Shown here: positions 40,767 to 48,744 of the stretch, one piece after another | Position numbering within the stretch: position 1 is the stretch's first letter | Layout of the letters: the number at the start of each line of letters is the position of its first letter | Origin: a virus | Length of the DNA stretch: 64,000 nt | Virus record (IMG/VR): IMGVR_UViG_3300042197_001295 | Span: 17,108-81,107 of that record | Reading direction: 5' to 3' (one strand) | Made by a program: the position numbers and the translations under genes | Notes under the pieces: generated by a model | Database searches by the model: none | Told to the model about the DNA's origin: nothing | Seen by the model: the letters and a program-made list of their open reading frames with translations, nothing else

Positions 40767-42761
40767 ATGGCAGTAGATTCAAGAAAAACCTTATTAATAA
40801 CTGATTTAGATCCAACGGTTTTTGGGAAAATAACAATAGGCAATAAATGTTATGTTAGTATTCCAACAATGAGTGGATCTGGTTTTAACTCATTATTTAG
40901 ATACAGTATAAGAGATTTAGGAGATGTTAGTAATGACGCAATTCCGGTAGAAAATAATATTCTTGCATTTAAAAACGGAAAATGGGTTTCGTCTGTTATT
41001 GATTCCACTTTTAAACAAAACTTGGATATAAAATTAAATGATATAACCGATGTTAATTTAAACCAAAATTTAGCACAAGATAGTGTTTTATCATGGGACG
41101 GTATTTCTAATAAATGGATACCAAAAGCGATTACGTCTAATCAAGATAATAATAATAATGTATATGTTCCAGAAAGAATAAAGTTTGTAGGAACAGCAAA
41201 AGGACAAACAGAAGGTGTTTTTGTTGTTTCTACAACAAATGAAATATATCAATCCGGGGTATCCAATAGTGTTTATAATTATTTTACAGCAGCAGCTCCC
41301 GGAGGAACTACGGATAGATTGGTATTATCCCCATTTTCAGAAGAAGACGGACCAGTAGACGGATCAGGATGGAAAAAAGTGTTATTTAACAATAGAAATT
41401 GTTATGCATTAACTGTTAACGGACAACTTTGGGCAAAAGGATTTAATGATTGTGGACAATTAGGAGTTGGGACTAAAGTCCCTGTTACAGCTAATAGTAA
41501 AACAGATGTGTTCAGACTAGTAAGTCCTCCAAGTTTCATTGCGGGTTCCGTTACGATTAAAACTGTTTTTGAAGATATAGATATATCTTGGTCAAATCCT
41601 ACTGCTCTAAGATCTCAAGAGGTTGTGGTAGCCGCAATATGTAGAAAAGATACACAATCACAAGTACCCGGAGCAGATAGATATCTTTTTGTATGGGGTA
41701 ATACATTTATAACTGAAGCTAATGGTATTGAGAATACACCTAAACGAATATCTAATTTCGATGCGTTAAAACCAATTAAAGTATCATTGGGAATGAGTGG
41801 TGCTACACATTATACTGTTTTATGCGAAGATGGAAAAGTTTTTACGGCAGTAAATAGACTTTTCGGAGATCGGGCATCAGATAGAACTTTCAATAATACT
41901 TTAGTTACCACGTATGCTGGAAATCCTTTAGGAAGATCTCATACACTTTCAGCATTTCCCGTAAGTAGTTTTAATGAAGTTTCGTATGATGTGACGCCAG
42001 TTCCTATTATAAAAGATATTTATAATGGATGTGGTGCATATTTTCAAACTACTACCACCAGTTCGTATGCGCCCTATACTATGTTAATAGATAATAACGA
42101 TAAATTATACTATGCTGGAAGAAATAATACAGGACAAGCAGGAATAGGAACAAAAACTACAATCGCAACATCAACTTCTGCTAGTGGACAAGGCGCATTT
42201 GTTGCATGTATTAACTCTACCACAAACGGTCAATTAAGAGTTAAAAGTTTCGGAATAAATGACGGAGCATTTCATTTTGCACACATAGAAAAAGACACTG
42301 AAAAATTAGTAACTCTTGGTTCAAATATAGGAAATCAATTAGGAACATTAGGAGCAGCAAATATGGTTACTAGTGCATATTCTATAGTAAATATGCCGCT
42401 TAGTGGAGAAACTATTAAAAAAGTAATAACCGGGTCATATGCTACTTCGACCGGGGATAATACTTTATCCGGTATGACCATGGTATTGACAAATAATGGT
42501 CTTGTTTATACATTCGGTCATTGCCCAAATGGGCAAAGCGGAAACGGAAGACTTAATCCTGCTCTTCCAGCTATTGTTCCTATGCCAGAACCTATTTTTG
42601 ATATTACTATGGTTGGAGCAGATCAAGAATCTGCTATATTTGTATTAGGAAATAGCGGACGAGGATATGTTTGGGGTGCAAACAATAAAGGACAAACTGG
42701 AGCATTGCCCCCCAGTATCGGTTCCATCCCATATCCTATAAATGTTCCAATTCCTCAATAA
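40767..42761 (+). CDS. Tail fibre protein with RCC1-like beta-propeller
   Basis: A 664-residue protein. The N-terminal 120 residues have the phage fibre pattern (RDLGDVSNDAIPVENNILAF, DVNLNQNLAQDSVLSWDG). From about residue 125 on, RCC1-type repeats appear: LWAKGFNDCGQLGVGTK, YLFVWGNTF, LYYAGRNNTGQAGIGTK, TLGSNIGNQLG, VYTFGHCPNGQSGNG and GYVWGANNKGQTGALPP, consistent with a seven-bladed propeller. RCC1-type propellers bind proteins in eukaryotes; here it is probably the receptor-binding tip. It ends convergent with the replication block, overlapping by seven bases. Confidence 0.75.
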   Translation: MAVDSRKTLLITDLDPTVFGKITIGNKCYVSIPTMSGSGFNSLFRYSIRDLGDVSNDAIPVENNILAFKNGKWVSSVIDSTFKQNLDIKLNDITDVNLNQNLAQDSVLSWDGISNKWIPKAITSNQDNNNNVYVPERIKFVGTAKGQTEGVFVVSTTNEIYQSGVSNSVYNYFTAAAPGGTTDRLVLSPFSEEDGPVDGSGWKKVLFNNRNCYALTVNGQLWAKGFNDCGQLGVGTKVPVTANSKTDVFRLVSPPSFIAGSVTIKTVFEDIDISWSNPTALRSQEVVVAAICRKDTQSQVPGADRYLFVWGNTFITEANGIENTPKRISNFDALKPIKVSLGMSGATHYTVLCEDGKVFTAVNRLFGDRASDRTFNNTLVTTYAGNPLGRSHTLSAFPVSSFNEVSYDVTPVPIIKDIYNGCGAYFQTTTTSSYAPYTMLIDNNDKLYYAGRNNTGQAGIGTKTTIATSTSASGQGAFVACINSTTNGQLRVKSFGINDGAFHFAHIEKDTEKLVTLGSNIGNQLGTLGAANMVTSAYSIVNMPLSGETIKKVITGSYATSTGDNTLSGMTMVLTNNGLVYTFGHCPNGQSGNGRLNPALPAIVPMPEPIFDITMVGADQESAIFVLGNSGRGYVWGANNKGQTGALPPSIGSIPYPINVPIPQ

Positions 42762-43099
42762 TCTTCGTTTTGAGAAGATTCCATATTAATTAAATTATCA
42801 ATCAATATACTAAGTCCAGCCTTTGTAGTAAAAGATTTTACTTTTTTTACTATATGGCCTTCGCCTTTTGTATCAATACCAAGAACTATAAATGCATCAA
42901 AAAATTCAGAAACCATTCCATCTAATACAGATGCATCATTTTCTGTAAAATTTACTTGATTATATTCTATATCATTAACATTATCGTTTATTAGTTTTTT
43001 CTCATAACTAAAATCTTCAACAATTTTTTGTTTTGTAGAATCGTCTATTTTATTTCTTTTAATTTTGTATTTTTTTATAGTTTTATATTTTTTTTGCAT
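42755..43099 (-). CDS. Hypothetical protein at the end of the replication block
   Basis: A 114-residue protein with a very basic N-terminus (KKYKTIKKYKIKRNKIDD) and an alpha/beta C-terminal part containing FDAFIVLGIDTKGEGHIVKK. It is the only gene of this block with an exact TATAAATA box eight bases before the ATG, so it may be late. Function unknown. Confidence 0.5.
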   Translation of the reverse strand: MQKKYKTIKKYKIKRNKIDDSTKQKIVEDFSYEKKLINDNVNDIEYNQVNFTENDASVLDGMVSEFFDAFIVLGIDTKGEGHIVKKVKSFTTKAGLSILIDNLINMESSQNEDY

Positions 43100-43107
43100 T
43101 ATATTAA

Positions 43108-43115
43108 TATTTATA
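43108..43115 (-). promoter_or_regulatory. Late-promoter-like box TATAAATA
   Basis: An exact TATAAATA on the minus strand, eight bases before the ATG of the 114-residue protein, overlapping the end of the upstream early-type gene region. Confidence 0.45.
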
Positions 43116-43120
43116 GATTA

Positions 43121-43786
43121 TTATTGTTCTTCGTGAATTTCTTCTTCAGTATTTAAAGAAGTTACCGGATTTTTACCGATACAACCAAAACTGTAAAGAT
43201 CAGTCATTATTACTTCCATAGATTCTGTATATAGCTTTGGTAAGAACATTGGAACCATTTGACCTCCGTCATAGTATCTAATGTTTCCGTCTTTATATCT
43301 AATGATATATAAAGACGAACCATGTGGATCTACAGAAAAAATCCACTTTCTAGAATCGTTTTCGTCGAAAGTAATATTCTTTGAATTTTCCTTTAAAAAG
43401 TTTATATAATATCCAGAATTGAATAATCTATTAATTATATAGTTTTTTGTTTTTAGATTAGTGGGAATAACCGTATTTTTACTATATGTAATATTATTAA
43501 CTATTTGTTCTATTGTATCATAGATATATTCGTGATCTATTTGTGTTTGAATTTTATTATCGTAAATAAGATCAAACGAAAACGAACCTAAATTTTCTCT
43601 ATTTATATGAGCAACAGCAATTATTTTATGATCTGGATGTAATATAACAGAATAAAGTCTACTGTCCCATTTTCCAAAATTAAAATCTAATTTTTCGCAA
43701 TATTCATATGCTTGCCTCATTCTAGAAACAAATTCATCAACAGTTGGTGGCTTTATTGTTATATTTTTTACTCTTTGTTTTCCCAT
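43121..43786 (-). CDS. Hypothetical protein downstream of the sliding clamp gene
   Basis: A 221-residue protein with VDEFVSRMRQAYEYCEKLDF at the start, a central aromatic beta-rich part (DSRLYSVILHPDHKIIAVAH) and an acidic tail (TEEEIHEEQ). No known domain. It follows the clamp gene by 13 bases and is probably co-transcribed; T4 has the small regulator gp62/RegA in this area, but no similarity is evident. Confidence 0.5.
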   Translation of the reverse strand: MGKQRVKNITIKPPTVDEFVSRMRQAYEYCEKLDFNFGKWDSRLYSVILHPDHKIIAVAHINRENLGSFSFDLIYDNKIQTQIDHEYIYDTIEQIVNNITYSKNTVIPTNLKTKNYIINRLFNSGYYINFLKENSKNITFDENDSRKWIFSVDPHGSSLYIIRYKDGNIRYYDGGQMVPMFLPKLYTESMEVIMTDLYSFGCIGKNPVTSLNTEEEIHEEQ

Positions 43787-43799
43787 AGTTTTTTAAAGT

Positions 43800-44579
43800 T
43801 TAAGAATTTTTAATTCTAGAAAGAACATATATTATTGTGGAATCGTTTTCAACACAAAAGAACAATATAACATTTCTTTCCAAGTTTATTTTTACTAGCG
43901 TATCAATAGAAGGAAGATAATCTATGAAATTTGCATTTAATGTATACTGAAAAGGCTTTTCTGATTTTGAAGGAGTCTTAAAAGACATTTCATCTATAGA
44001 TAAATCTTTGCTTTTATCTGCTACAGACCGAAAAACGCATTCGTTTTCATCGTTTGTTATTTTCAAAAAAGAATGATTAGAAAAAGATATGCATCTTTTA
44101 ATTGAAGATATTTCTTCTTTGAGAATAGAAAAAGAAACATTGTAAGAATAATTTAAAATTTGATCTTTCTTAAACGGGATTCTTTTAATTTTATCATTGA
44201 GCAAATATTCGTTCATTAATTGAATTTTGAATAAGTGCTTGTCTCCGTTATATTCCATAACTCCGTTGGAAATATTAAATTCCAACGGGGAACTTTTATC
44301 TTCTTCTTTATTCTTCTTTTTTGATTTGTTATTAGAAACGGAATCTGCTCCAAACATCAATTTGGAAATATCATTTATTCCAAAATCAAATTTTTCATTT
44401 TCTGCAACGTCTGATTCGCATGAAATAATAGAACAAATAATATTGCTCTTGTCCCCATTATGATCTGTTATAGAATATAAACAGTCTTTTTCTACAGAGA
44501 AAATACAACTTGTATCAAAAGGAACCAGAGATTTTAAGAATGTTTTGGTAAATGACTCAGGATTAATCTTTAATTTCAT
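43800..44579 (-). CDS. 45: Probable DNA polymerase sliding clamp (T4 gp45-like)
   Basis: A 259-residue protein. Repeated beta/alpha units typical of clamps can be followed: MKLKINPESFTKTFLKSLV at the start, DFGINDISKLMFGADSV, SYNVSFSILKEEISSIKRCI and FQYTLNANFIDYLPSIDTLV, with VILFFCVENDSTIIYVLSRI at the end. T4 gp45 is 228 residues; the extra length is a charged Lys/Glu loop near residue 88. Such trimers tether the polymerase and in T4 also activate late transcription. The ATG follows a TTG and overlaps the upstream ATPase gene. Confidence 0.65.
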   Translation of the reverse strand: MKLKINPESFTKTFLKSLVPFDTSCIFSVEKDCLYSITDHNGDKSNIICSIISCESDVAENEKFDFGINDISKLMFGADSVSNNKSKKKNKEEDKSSPLEFNISNGVMEYNGDKHLFKIQLMNEYLLNDKIKRIPFKKDQILNYSYNVSFSILKEEISSIKRCISFSNHSFLKITNDENECVFRSVADKSKDLSIDEMSFKTPSKSEKPFQYTLNANFIDYLPSIDTLVKINLERNVILFFCVENDSTIIYVLSRIKNS

Positions 44580-45366
44580 CAATGTTTTTTGCTAAGGTTT
44601 TTACGGATTCGCGAACACTCTTCAAATAACCATCTTCTAATTCAATTATATTGACATCTTTTCTTCCTACAACTGCCAGAGAATGAGTTGCGATTATCAT
44701 TTGAATGTTGTTGTTTTTTTGAAACTTCGCTAAAACATCCCACATTTGTAACTGTTTTGCAAGCGACAAACCCTTTTCGGGTTCATCTAATAAAAGTGTA
44801 ATTCTTTTATTTTTAGGAAGTTGTTTACCGAGACTATCCATCCATTCTTTTTGGATCATTTGTTCTTTAGTTGCATTTTTCCAAAATTCTTTAGGATATC
44901 CTTCGTTTACAGTGTTTAGAATTTTATTTATTCTAGAAACGATATATTGTCCAGATGAATAATTTTCCAGTGCATTTTCAAATTTTTCATCTTCTGTTGT
45001 TATATCATCATCAAATTTTAAATCAAGTTGATGAACTCTATTTTCAGAATGGTTATGAAAACATGGAGTCCCGTCCCATTTTACAAGAGCATCGATATCT
45101 TGAGTTTTAGTAAGCCTTCTTAAAACAAAAGGAAAATGAGCAACTTTTGTCACGCCCAAAATATTTGGGTCAACTGGTTTTGACCAACCACTATTTGGAA
45201 TACATGTATATGCTTTTAACGTATCTAAAATTGTAGATTTACCGCTACCAATTTGGGCATATAAAACATTAATTCCAGACGTAAATGTAAAAGTCTTCTG
45301 GAAAAAAGAACTACTAATTTTGGTTTCTATTGGATATCCAGAAACTATTTTTATATCGTATATCAT
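44563..45366 (-). CDS. ABC-type ATPase of unknown role
   Basis: A 267-residue ABC/AAA_21-like ATPase: LYAQIGSGKSTILDTLK (Walker A), NYSSGQYIVSRI (signature-like), ITLLLDEPEKGLSLAKQL (Walker B plus D-loop) and MIIATHSLAVV (H-loop). There is no membrane domain or long coiled coil, so it is not a transporter or gp46. Its ends overlap both neighbours, so the clamp, the ATPase and the next gene are translationally coupled. Similar stand-alone ATPases occur in phages and defence systems; the function here is unknown. Confidence 0.65.
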   Translation of the reverse strand: MIYDIKIVSGYPIETKISSSFFQKTFTFTSGINVLYAQIGSGKSTILDTLKAYTCIPNSGWSKPVDPNILGVTKVAHFPFVLRRLTKTQDIDALVKWDGTPCFHNHSENRVHQLDLKFDDDITTEDEKFENALENYSSGQYIVSRINKILNTVNEGYPKEFWKNATKEQMIQKEWMDSLGKQLPKNKRITLLLDEPEKGLSLAKQLQMWDVLAKFQKNNNIQMIIATHSLAVVGRKDVNIIELEDGYLKSVRESVKTLAKNIDEIKD

Positions 45367-45983
45367 ATATTTTCGATAAAATCATCAGAATTTAACAAGT
45401 CTTCTTCGTTTAATTTAGTATAATTAAATGTTATTTTAGATGGATCGGGTGTTTCCCAATTAAATTCATTTACTTTTGGATTAGATTTGTCCTGTTCCAT
45501 GAAATCCACTATTTTTTTCAATTCTTCTAAATCTGTAATTTCATAAAGATTTATTCTATAATCATTATAGTCATGAAAAACTATATTATTATCAATAATA
45601 GAATGATTTATATTAGAAGACAGCAATTCTTGTTTAAACAGATCGCAATTTTCTTTTATTGTCTTAAATGAATTTTCGATCATTTTAGATAAATGATTAA
45701 AAATGTCTTCTACATTATCTGTAGACAAGATTATTTGCGATTCGTTCGATTTATCTATTAAATCTATATTTTTAGAATTATCGTCAAGTTTTAAATATAA
45801 AGATTCAGTAAGAGATATTTCCTCGTTTTTAACATAAAAAGGGTCAATTTCAGGAAGATTTGAATTTAAACCTTTATATAACCAAAATAATTCGCCCAAA
45901 TCTGTATATCTAAATTTTGTTGCCCAGAAATGAAAAAATTGTATACTATACGTTTGAGTTTTTATATATTCATCATTCGTCAT
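45363..45983 (-). CDS. Hypothetical acidic protein
   Basis: A 206-residue acidic protein with aromatic N-terminus (SIQFFHFWATKFRYTDLGEL) and no recognised domain. It overlaps the downstream ATPase by four bases and the upstream gene by 11, so it belongs to the same unit and may be a partner of the ATPase. Confidence 0.5.
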   Translation of the reverse strand: MTNDEYIKTQTYSIQFFHFWATKFRYTDLGELFWLYKGLNSNLPEIDPFYVKNEEISLTESLYLKLDDNSKNIDLIDKSNESQIILSTDNVEDIFNHLSKMIENSFKTIKENCDLFKQELLSSNINHSIIDNNIVFHDYNDYRINLYEITDLEELKKIVDFMEQDKSNPKVNEFNWETPDPSKITFNYTKLNEEDLLNSDDFIENI

Positions 45984-46548
45984 TTTTCTTTTTTCTTTCT
46001 ATAGGGTATTTGGACGAAAGTCTTTTATCTATTCTATTGCAAATAGTTTTTAATTCTTTGTTTTCTTGTTTTAATGCTATTATTTCGTTCAACATTAAAA
46101 CAATAACCTCATTTACAGACATATTGTTACCATCTTCTGGAACATTAACTGTATTTTTCTTTTTTTGAGGTTGTCTAAAATCTCCTAATTCAACTTCTTT
46201 CTCTAAAGATTTTGTAAGATTGGTTGAAAACTTTTCTCTAAGTTCATTAGGAATATTAATGAACTTTAATTCTTCTACAGGAAGTTCAATAACATTCGGA
46301 TTGTGGTTTTGTGGAGGAGTAGGAGGAGTGTTATAATTAACGTGCGGAACATTAAATTGGGGTTGATACCCCCCCGGATACCCACCTTGTTGTGGGTATC
46401 CGGGTCGCATTTGCATAGAGTTATAAAGTGAGGAACTATGTGACGAATGTTTAGCAGGAGAATCACCGTCCAAATATGAATTTTCGTGTGAACGAAGTTC
46501 AACTGCTGTTTGAAACTTTAATTGTCTTGCTAAAATATCGTCTTCCAT
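45973..46548 (-). CDS. Hypothetical protein with Gly/Pro/Tyr linker, downstream of gp32
   Basis: A 191-residue protein from the ATG 16 bases after the gp32 stop; the longer frame would overlap gp32. It has a helical N-terminus (EDDILARQLKFQTAVEL), a low-complexity linker (RPGYPQQGGYPGGYQPQFN), and a C-terminal coiled coil (IIALKQENKELKTICNRIDK). The linker is encoded by a 13-base-pair perfect hairpin. The position next to gp32 suggests a replication or late-transcription accessory protein; T4 genes 59 and 33 lie there, but no similarity is visible. Confidence 0.5.
   Translation of the reverse strand: MEDDILARQLKFQTAVELRSHENSYLDGDSPAKHSSHSSSLYNSMQMRPGYPQQGGYPGGYQPQFNVPHVNYNTPPTPPQNHNPNVIELPVEELKFINIPNELREKFSTNLTKSLEKEVELGDFRQPQKKKNTVNVPEDGNNMSVNEVIVLMLNEIIALKQENKELKTICNRIDKRLSSKYPIERKKKNDE
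46373..46404. repeat. Perfect 13-base-pair inverted repeat inside a coding region
   Basis: CCCGGATACCCAC, loop CTTGTT, GTGGGTATCCGGG. It is GC-rich in an AT-rich genome, with no following T-tract. It lies in the gene downstream of gp32. Confidence 0.8.
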
Positions 46549-46564
46549 CTTTTTTTTATCTATT

Positions 46565-47554
46565 TCACACAGAGGTTTTTCTACTTCTGGAAAGCTTTTC
46601 GAGAAGTTCGAGATCATCGTCTTCGTCTTCTTCGACCATGCTTCTAATATTCTTTTTAGTAGGTTCATTCAAATTTTCATGATTACCCATGGGGATAAAA
46701 TCGTCATCACCGTCATTAACAATTTTATTATTATTGAAATTAAAAATCTTTTTATTGCTAGAAAGACTATTAACAATGTCGGTCAAATGAAGATTAATCG
46801 TATTGTTAATCTCTTCCTCAGATTTAACTTGAGGAACATATTTAGTGAGATCGTAAACCTTATGGTATGGTTCTTTCCAATCTTCCAAACCTTTAATTCG
46901 TTTTTGCATACTTTCAAAACCACATCCAGAAGGATCATAGCTAATATAATCTCCCTTGCTGGTAATCTTAATCTTATAAGAAATGCCCTTTTCGCTCAAA
47001 TCAAAAAGAACATTGCCCAATTTATCGGTATTGGAATCGCCCTTGTAGTTTTTCATGAACTGAGCATAAATAAGAGAAGTAATTTCTCTAGTTTGCCAGT
47101 TTCTATTAGCAGGAAGTCTCAAAACTCTATTTTGATTATACTCTTCCTTGAATTTTTCAACTTTCTCATTTTTATGAGAAATGGTAAACCAATTGAAAAC
47201 AACCTTCGGAATCACTTTAATAAAGTTTCTGGCTTCTTTAAAGTGTTCATCTTTAGTTTCCACATACTTATTCCAAAGCTTTTGTCTAAGATCAATAATA
47301 GGATCTGAAAGCTTTTTGCTCTTTCTCAAAAGACCACAATCGATAAAACTACCGTTAGATTGAGATTGAATTCCGCATTGCGTATATTCAATCCAAGGAT
47401 TGGATCGGTCATTCACATTAGGAAGAAATCTTCCAATGATAATATCTCCTGTTTGGAATTTGATAATTTCTGGATTGGTATTTTCTTTTTGCTCGGTATC
47501 GAGAGTAACTCCAGTCAATTCTTCGCCACCAAGCAATTCTTCAATTGTATTCAT
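46565..47554 (-). CDS. 32: Single-stranded DNA-binding protein (T4 gp32-like)
   Basis: A 329-residue protein in three parts as in gp32: a short N-terminal region, an OB-fold core (KFQTGDIIIGRFLPNVNDRS at its start; GRFLP matches the V-I-R-F-L-P strand of gp32) and an acidic C-terminal tail (NDGDDDFIP, EEDEDDDLELLEKL) that in T4 recruits other replication proteins. The zinc-binding Cys/His set of T4 gp32 is not evident. The leader carries a promoter, a 5' hairpin and UUAAACU-type repeats suggestive of autoregulation. Downstream genes are closely packed. Confidence 0.75.
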   Translation of the reverse strand: MNTIEELLGGEELTGVTLDTEQKENTNPEIIKFQTGDIIIGRFLPNVNDRSNPWIEYTQCGIQSQSNGSFIDCGLLRKSKKLSDPIIDLRQKLWNKYVETKDEHFKEARNFIKVIPKVVFNWFTISHKNEKVEKFKEEYNQNRVLRLPANRNWQTREITSLIYAQFMKNYKGDSNTDKLGNVLFDLSEKGISYKIKITSKGDYISYDPSGCGFESMQKRIKGLEDWKEPYHKVYDLTKYVPQVKSEEEINNTINLHLTDIVNSLSSNKKIFNFNNNKIVNDGDDDFIPMGNHENLNEPTKKNIRSMVEEDEDDDLELLEKLSRSRKTSV

Positions 47555-47566
47555 ATGTTTTATTAA

Positions 47567-47598
47567 TTTAAGTTTAGTTTAAGTTTAGTTTAAGTTTA
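47567..47598 (-). promoter_or_regulatory. Putative gp32 autoregulatory operator: unstructured A/U/C repeats
   Basis: On the mRNA strand AAACTTAAACT units recur almost three times with an 11-base period, free of G, ending 12 bases before the gp32 ATG. T4 gene 32 mRNA has a comparable unstructured A/U-rich stretch bound cooperatively by gp32. Confidence 0.55.
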
Positions 47599-47616
47599 TT
47601 TGTTTTTGTGTTTTGT

Positions 47617-47643
47617 TTTAGTATTCTTGTTTTGAATACTAAA
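47617..47643 (-). promoter_or_regulatory. 5'-end hairpin of the gp32 leader
   Basis: TTTAGTATTC and GAATACTAAA form a perfect 10-base-pair stem with a seven-base loop, right at the expected transcription start. In T4 a pseudoknot at this position nucleates gp32 binding to its own message. Confidence 0.5.
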
Positions 47644-47645
47644 GA

Positions 47646-47674
47646 TAGTTACATCATTTTCCATTCAGTGTCAA
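47646..47674 (-). promoter_or_regulatory. Sigma70-type promoter for gp32
   Basis: TTGACA, 17 bases, TAACTA on the minus strand, placing the start at the leader hairpin. It overlaps the 3' end of the upstream gene. Confidence 0.5.
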
Positions 47675-47958
47675 CCTTTAACGACCTCTATTCTATGAAA
47701 TCCTCCAAAAATGTGATTAGAAACAGCAAGAACGACTTCTCCGTCATTTAATATTTTGAAAGTTCCGGTTTCTAAATTTGGATTCCATTCGTGTTGATCT
47801 CCTATAATGTAATCTTTTTCGTATGTTTCTCCTCCATCTGAGGTATCTTCGTATCCATCAAATACAACTCCAGATTTTAAAAACAATCTATACGAATATT
47901 TTCTTGGTTTATTTTTTAAAGGCTTTTTAGAATTTAAAGAATCGTCACTAATTTCCAT
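47671..47958 (-). CDS. Hypothetical small protein
   Basis: A 95-residue protein from the ATG eight bases after a consensus promoter; an upstream start would fall within the promoter. It is mostly beta (SYRLFLKSGVVFDGYEDTSD, then ETGTFKILNDGEVVLAVSNH) and unrecognised. It lies just upstream of gp32. Confidence 0.5.
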   Translation of the reverse strand: MEISDDSLNSKKPLKNKPRKYSYRLFLKSGVVFDGYEDTSDGGETYEKDYIIGDQHEWNPNLETGTFKILNDGEVVLAVSNHIFGGFHRIEVVKG

Positions 47959-47965
47959 AGAATAT

Positions 47966-47994
47966 ATTGTAACACGATGTAATATCAATGTCAA
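47966..47994 (-). promoter_or_regulatory. Consensus sigma70 promoter
   Basis: TTGACA, 17 bases, TACAAT on the minus strand, seven bases before the ATG of the 95-residue protein. Confidence 0.7.
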
Positions 47995-48494
47995 CAATGT
48001 TGTTTGAGCCACTGAGCAAGTTCGTCTTTGGATAAAGATATATAAGGAATTATTTGATCATCATTCATGTCAATCAAGCTAATAGATCCATTAGGATGAT
48101 GTTTGATATATCCAATAGGCAATATCAAATTATATATCCATTCCAACATAATTGAAGAATGAGTAGACATAACAAAAGGAAATTGTTTATATTCTATATA
48201 ATTCCTCTTACAATAATCTTTTACCAATAAATCATATTTTGCATAATCTTTATTAGTTTTCCACCAATTTATTTTATTTTCTGTAAAATTTTCTATTGCT
48301 TCTGATGTCAAAAACCAATTTAAAGGTTTACTGGTTTTTGTTTTAAAAAACAAATTATTAAAAAATCTAGGTTTTAAATATAAAAAAGAAAATAAAACAT
48401 CTAAATCATGCGGATCGTATTTCGGATTTTCTTCTCCTTGTTCTTTTTTTGGGTTGTTCGTCATCCACATTTCTAATATTTCCTGTTTTTTCAT
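47991..48494 (-). CDS. Hypothetical protein
   Basis: A 167-residue protein rich in aromatic residues (DVLFSFLYLKPRFFNNLFFK, INWWKTNKDYAKYDLLVKDY). It overlaps the upstream 109-residue gene by 89 bases in another frame; a later ATG would shorten the overlap to 59 bases. Between helicase and gp32 genes one might expect a helicase loader, but no gp59 similarity is evident. Function unknown. Confidence 0.5.
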   Translation of the reverse strand: MKKQEILEMWMTNNPKKEQGEENPKYDPHDLDVLFSFLYLKPRFFNNLFFKTKTSKPLNWFLTSEAIENFTENKINWWKTNKDYAKYDLLVKDYCKRNYIEYKQFPFVMSTHSSIMLEWIYNLILPIGYIKHHPNGSISLIDMNDDQIIPYISLSKDELAQWLKQHC

Positions 48495-48735
48495 TGTTGT
48501 ATTTTTTAGATTTAGATGCGGTTGGATATTGATATGAATAAAATTCTATAAATGAATATTTTGTAATCTCTAAATATTTTTCTAAAAGAAGCATAATATT
48601 TTTGTTTTTTATAACTTCTAATATAAAAGTAGTAGAACTATATATTTTATTATTTAATAAAGATATTAAAGTAGTTACTTTTTTAAAACCAGATAAAATT
48701 TCATTATAATCTATTTCATCATATTCATTTTGCAT
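48406..48735 (-). CDS. Hypothetical small helical protein with basic tail
   Basis: A 109-residue, mainly helical protein (MQNEYDEIDYNEILSGFKKV at the start) ending in a basic tail (KKRTRRRKSEIRSA) that may contact nucleic acid. It follows the helicase gene by nine bases. The size is close to T4 gp33 but I see no convincing similarity. Confidence 0.5.
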   Translation of the reverse strand: MQNEYDEIDYNEILSGFKKVTTLISLLNNKIYSSTTFILEVIKNKNIMLLLEKYLEITKYSFIEFYSYQYPTASKSKKYNNEKTGNIRNVDDEQPKKRTRRRKSEIRSA

Positions 48736-48744
48736 TAATAATAA

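Noticed and set aside
42760-42780. Hairpin AATCTTC/GAAGATT as a terminator between convergent genes
   Set aside because: Only seven mostly A-T pairs, no clear T-tract on either side, and it overlaps the ends of both genes.
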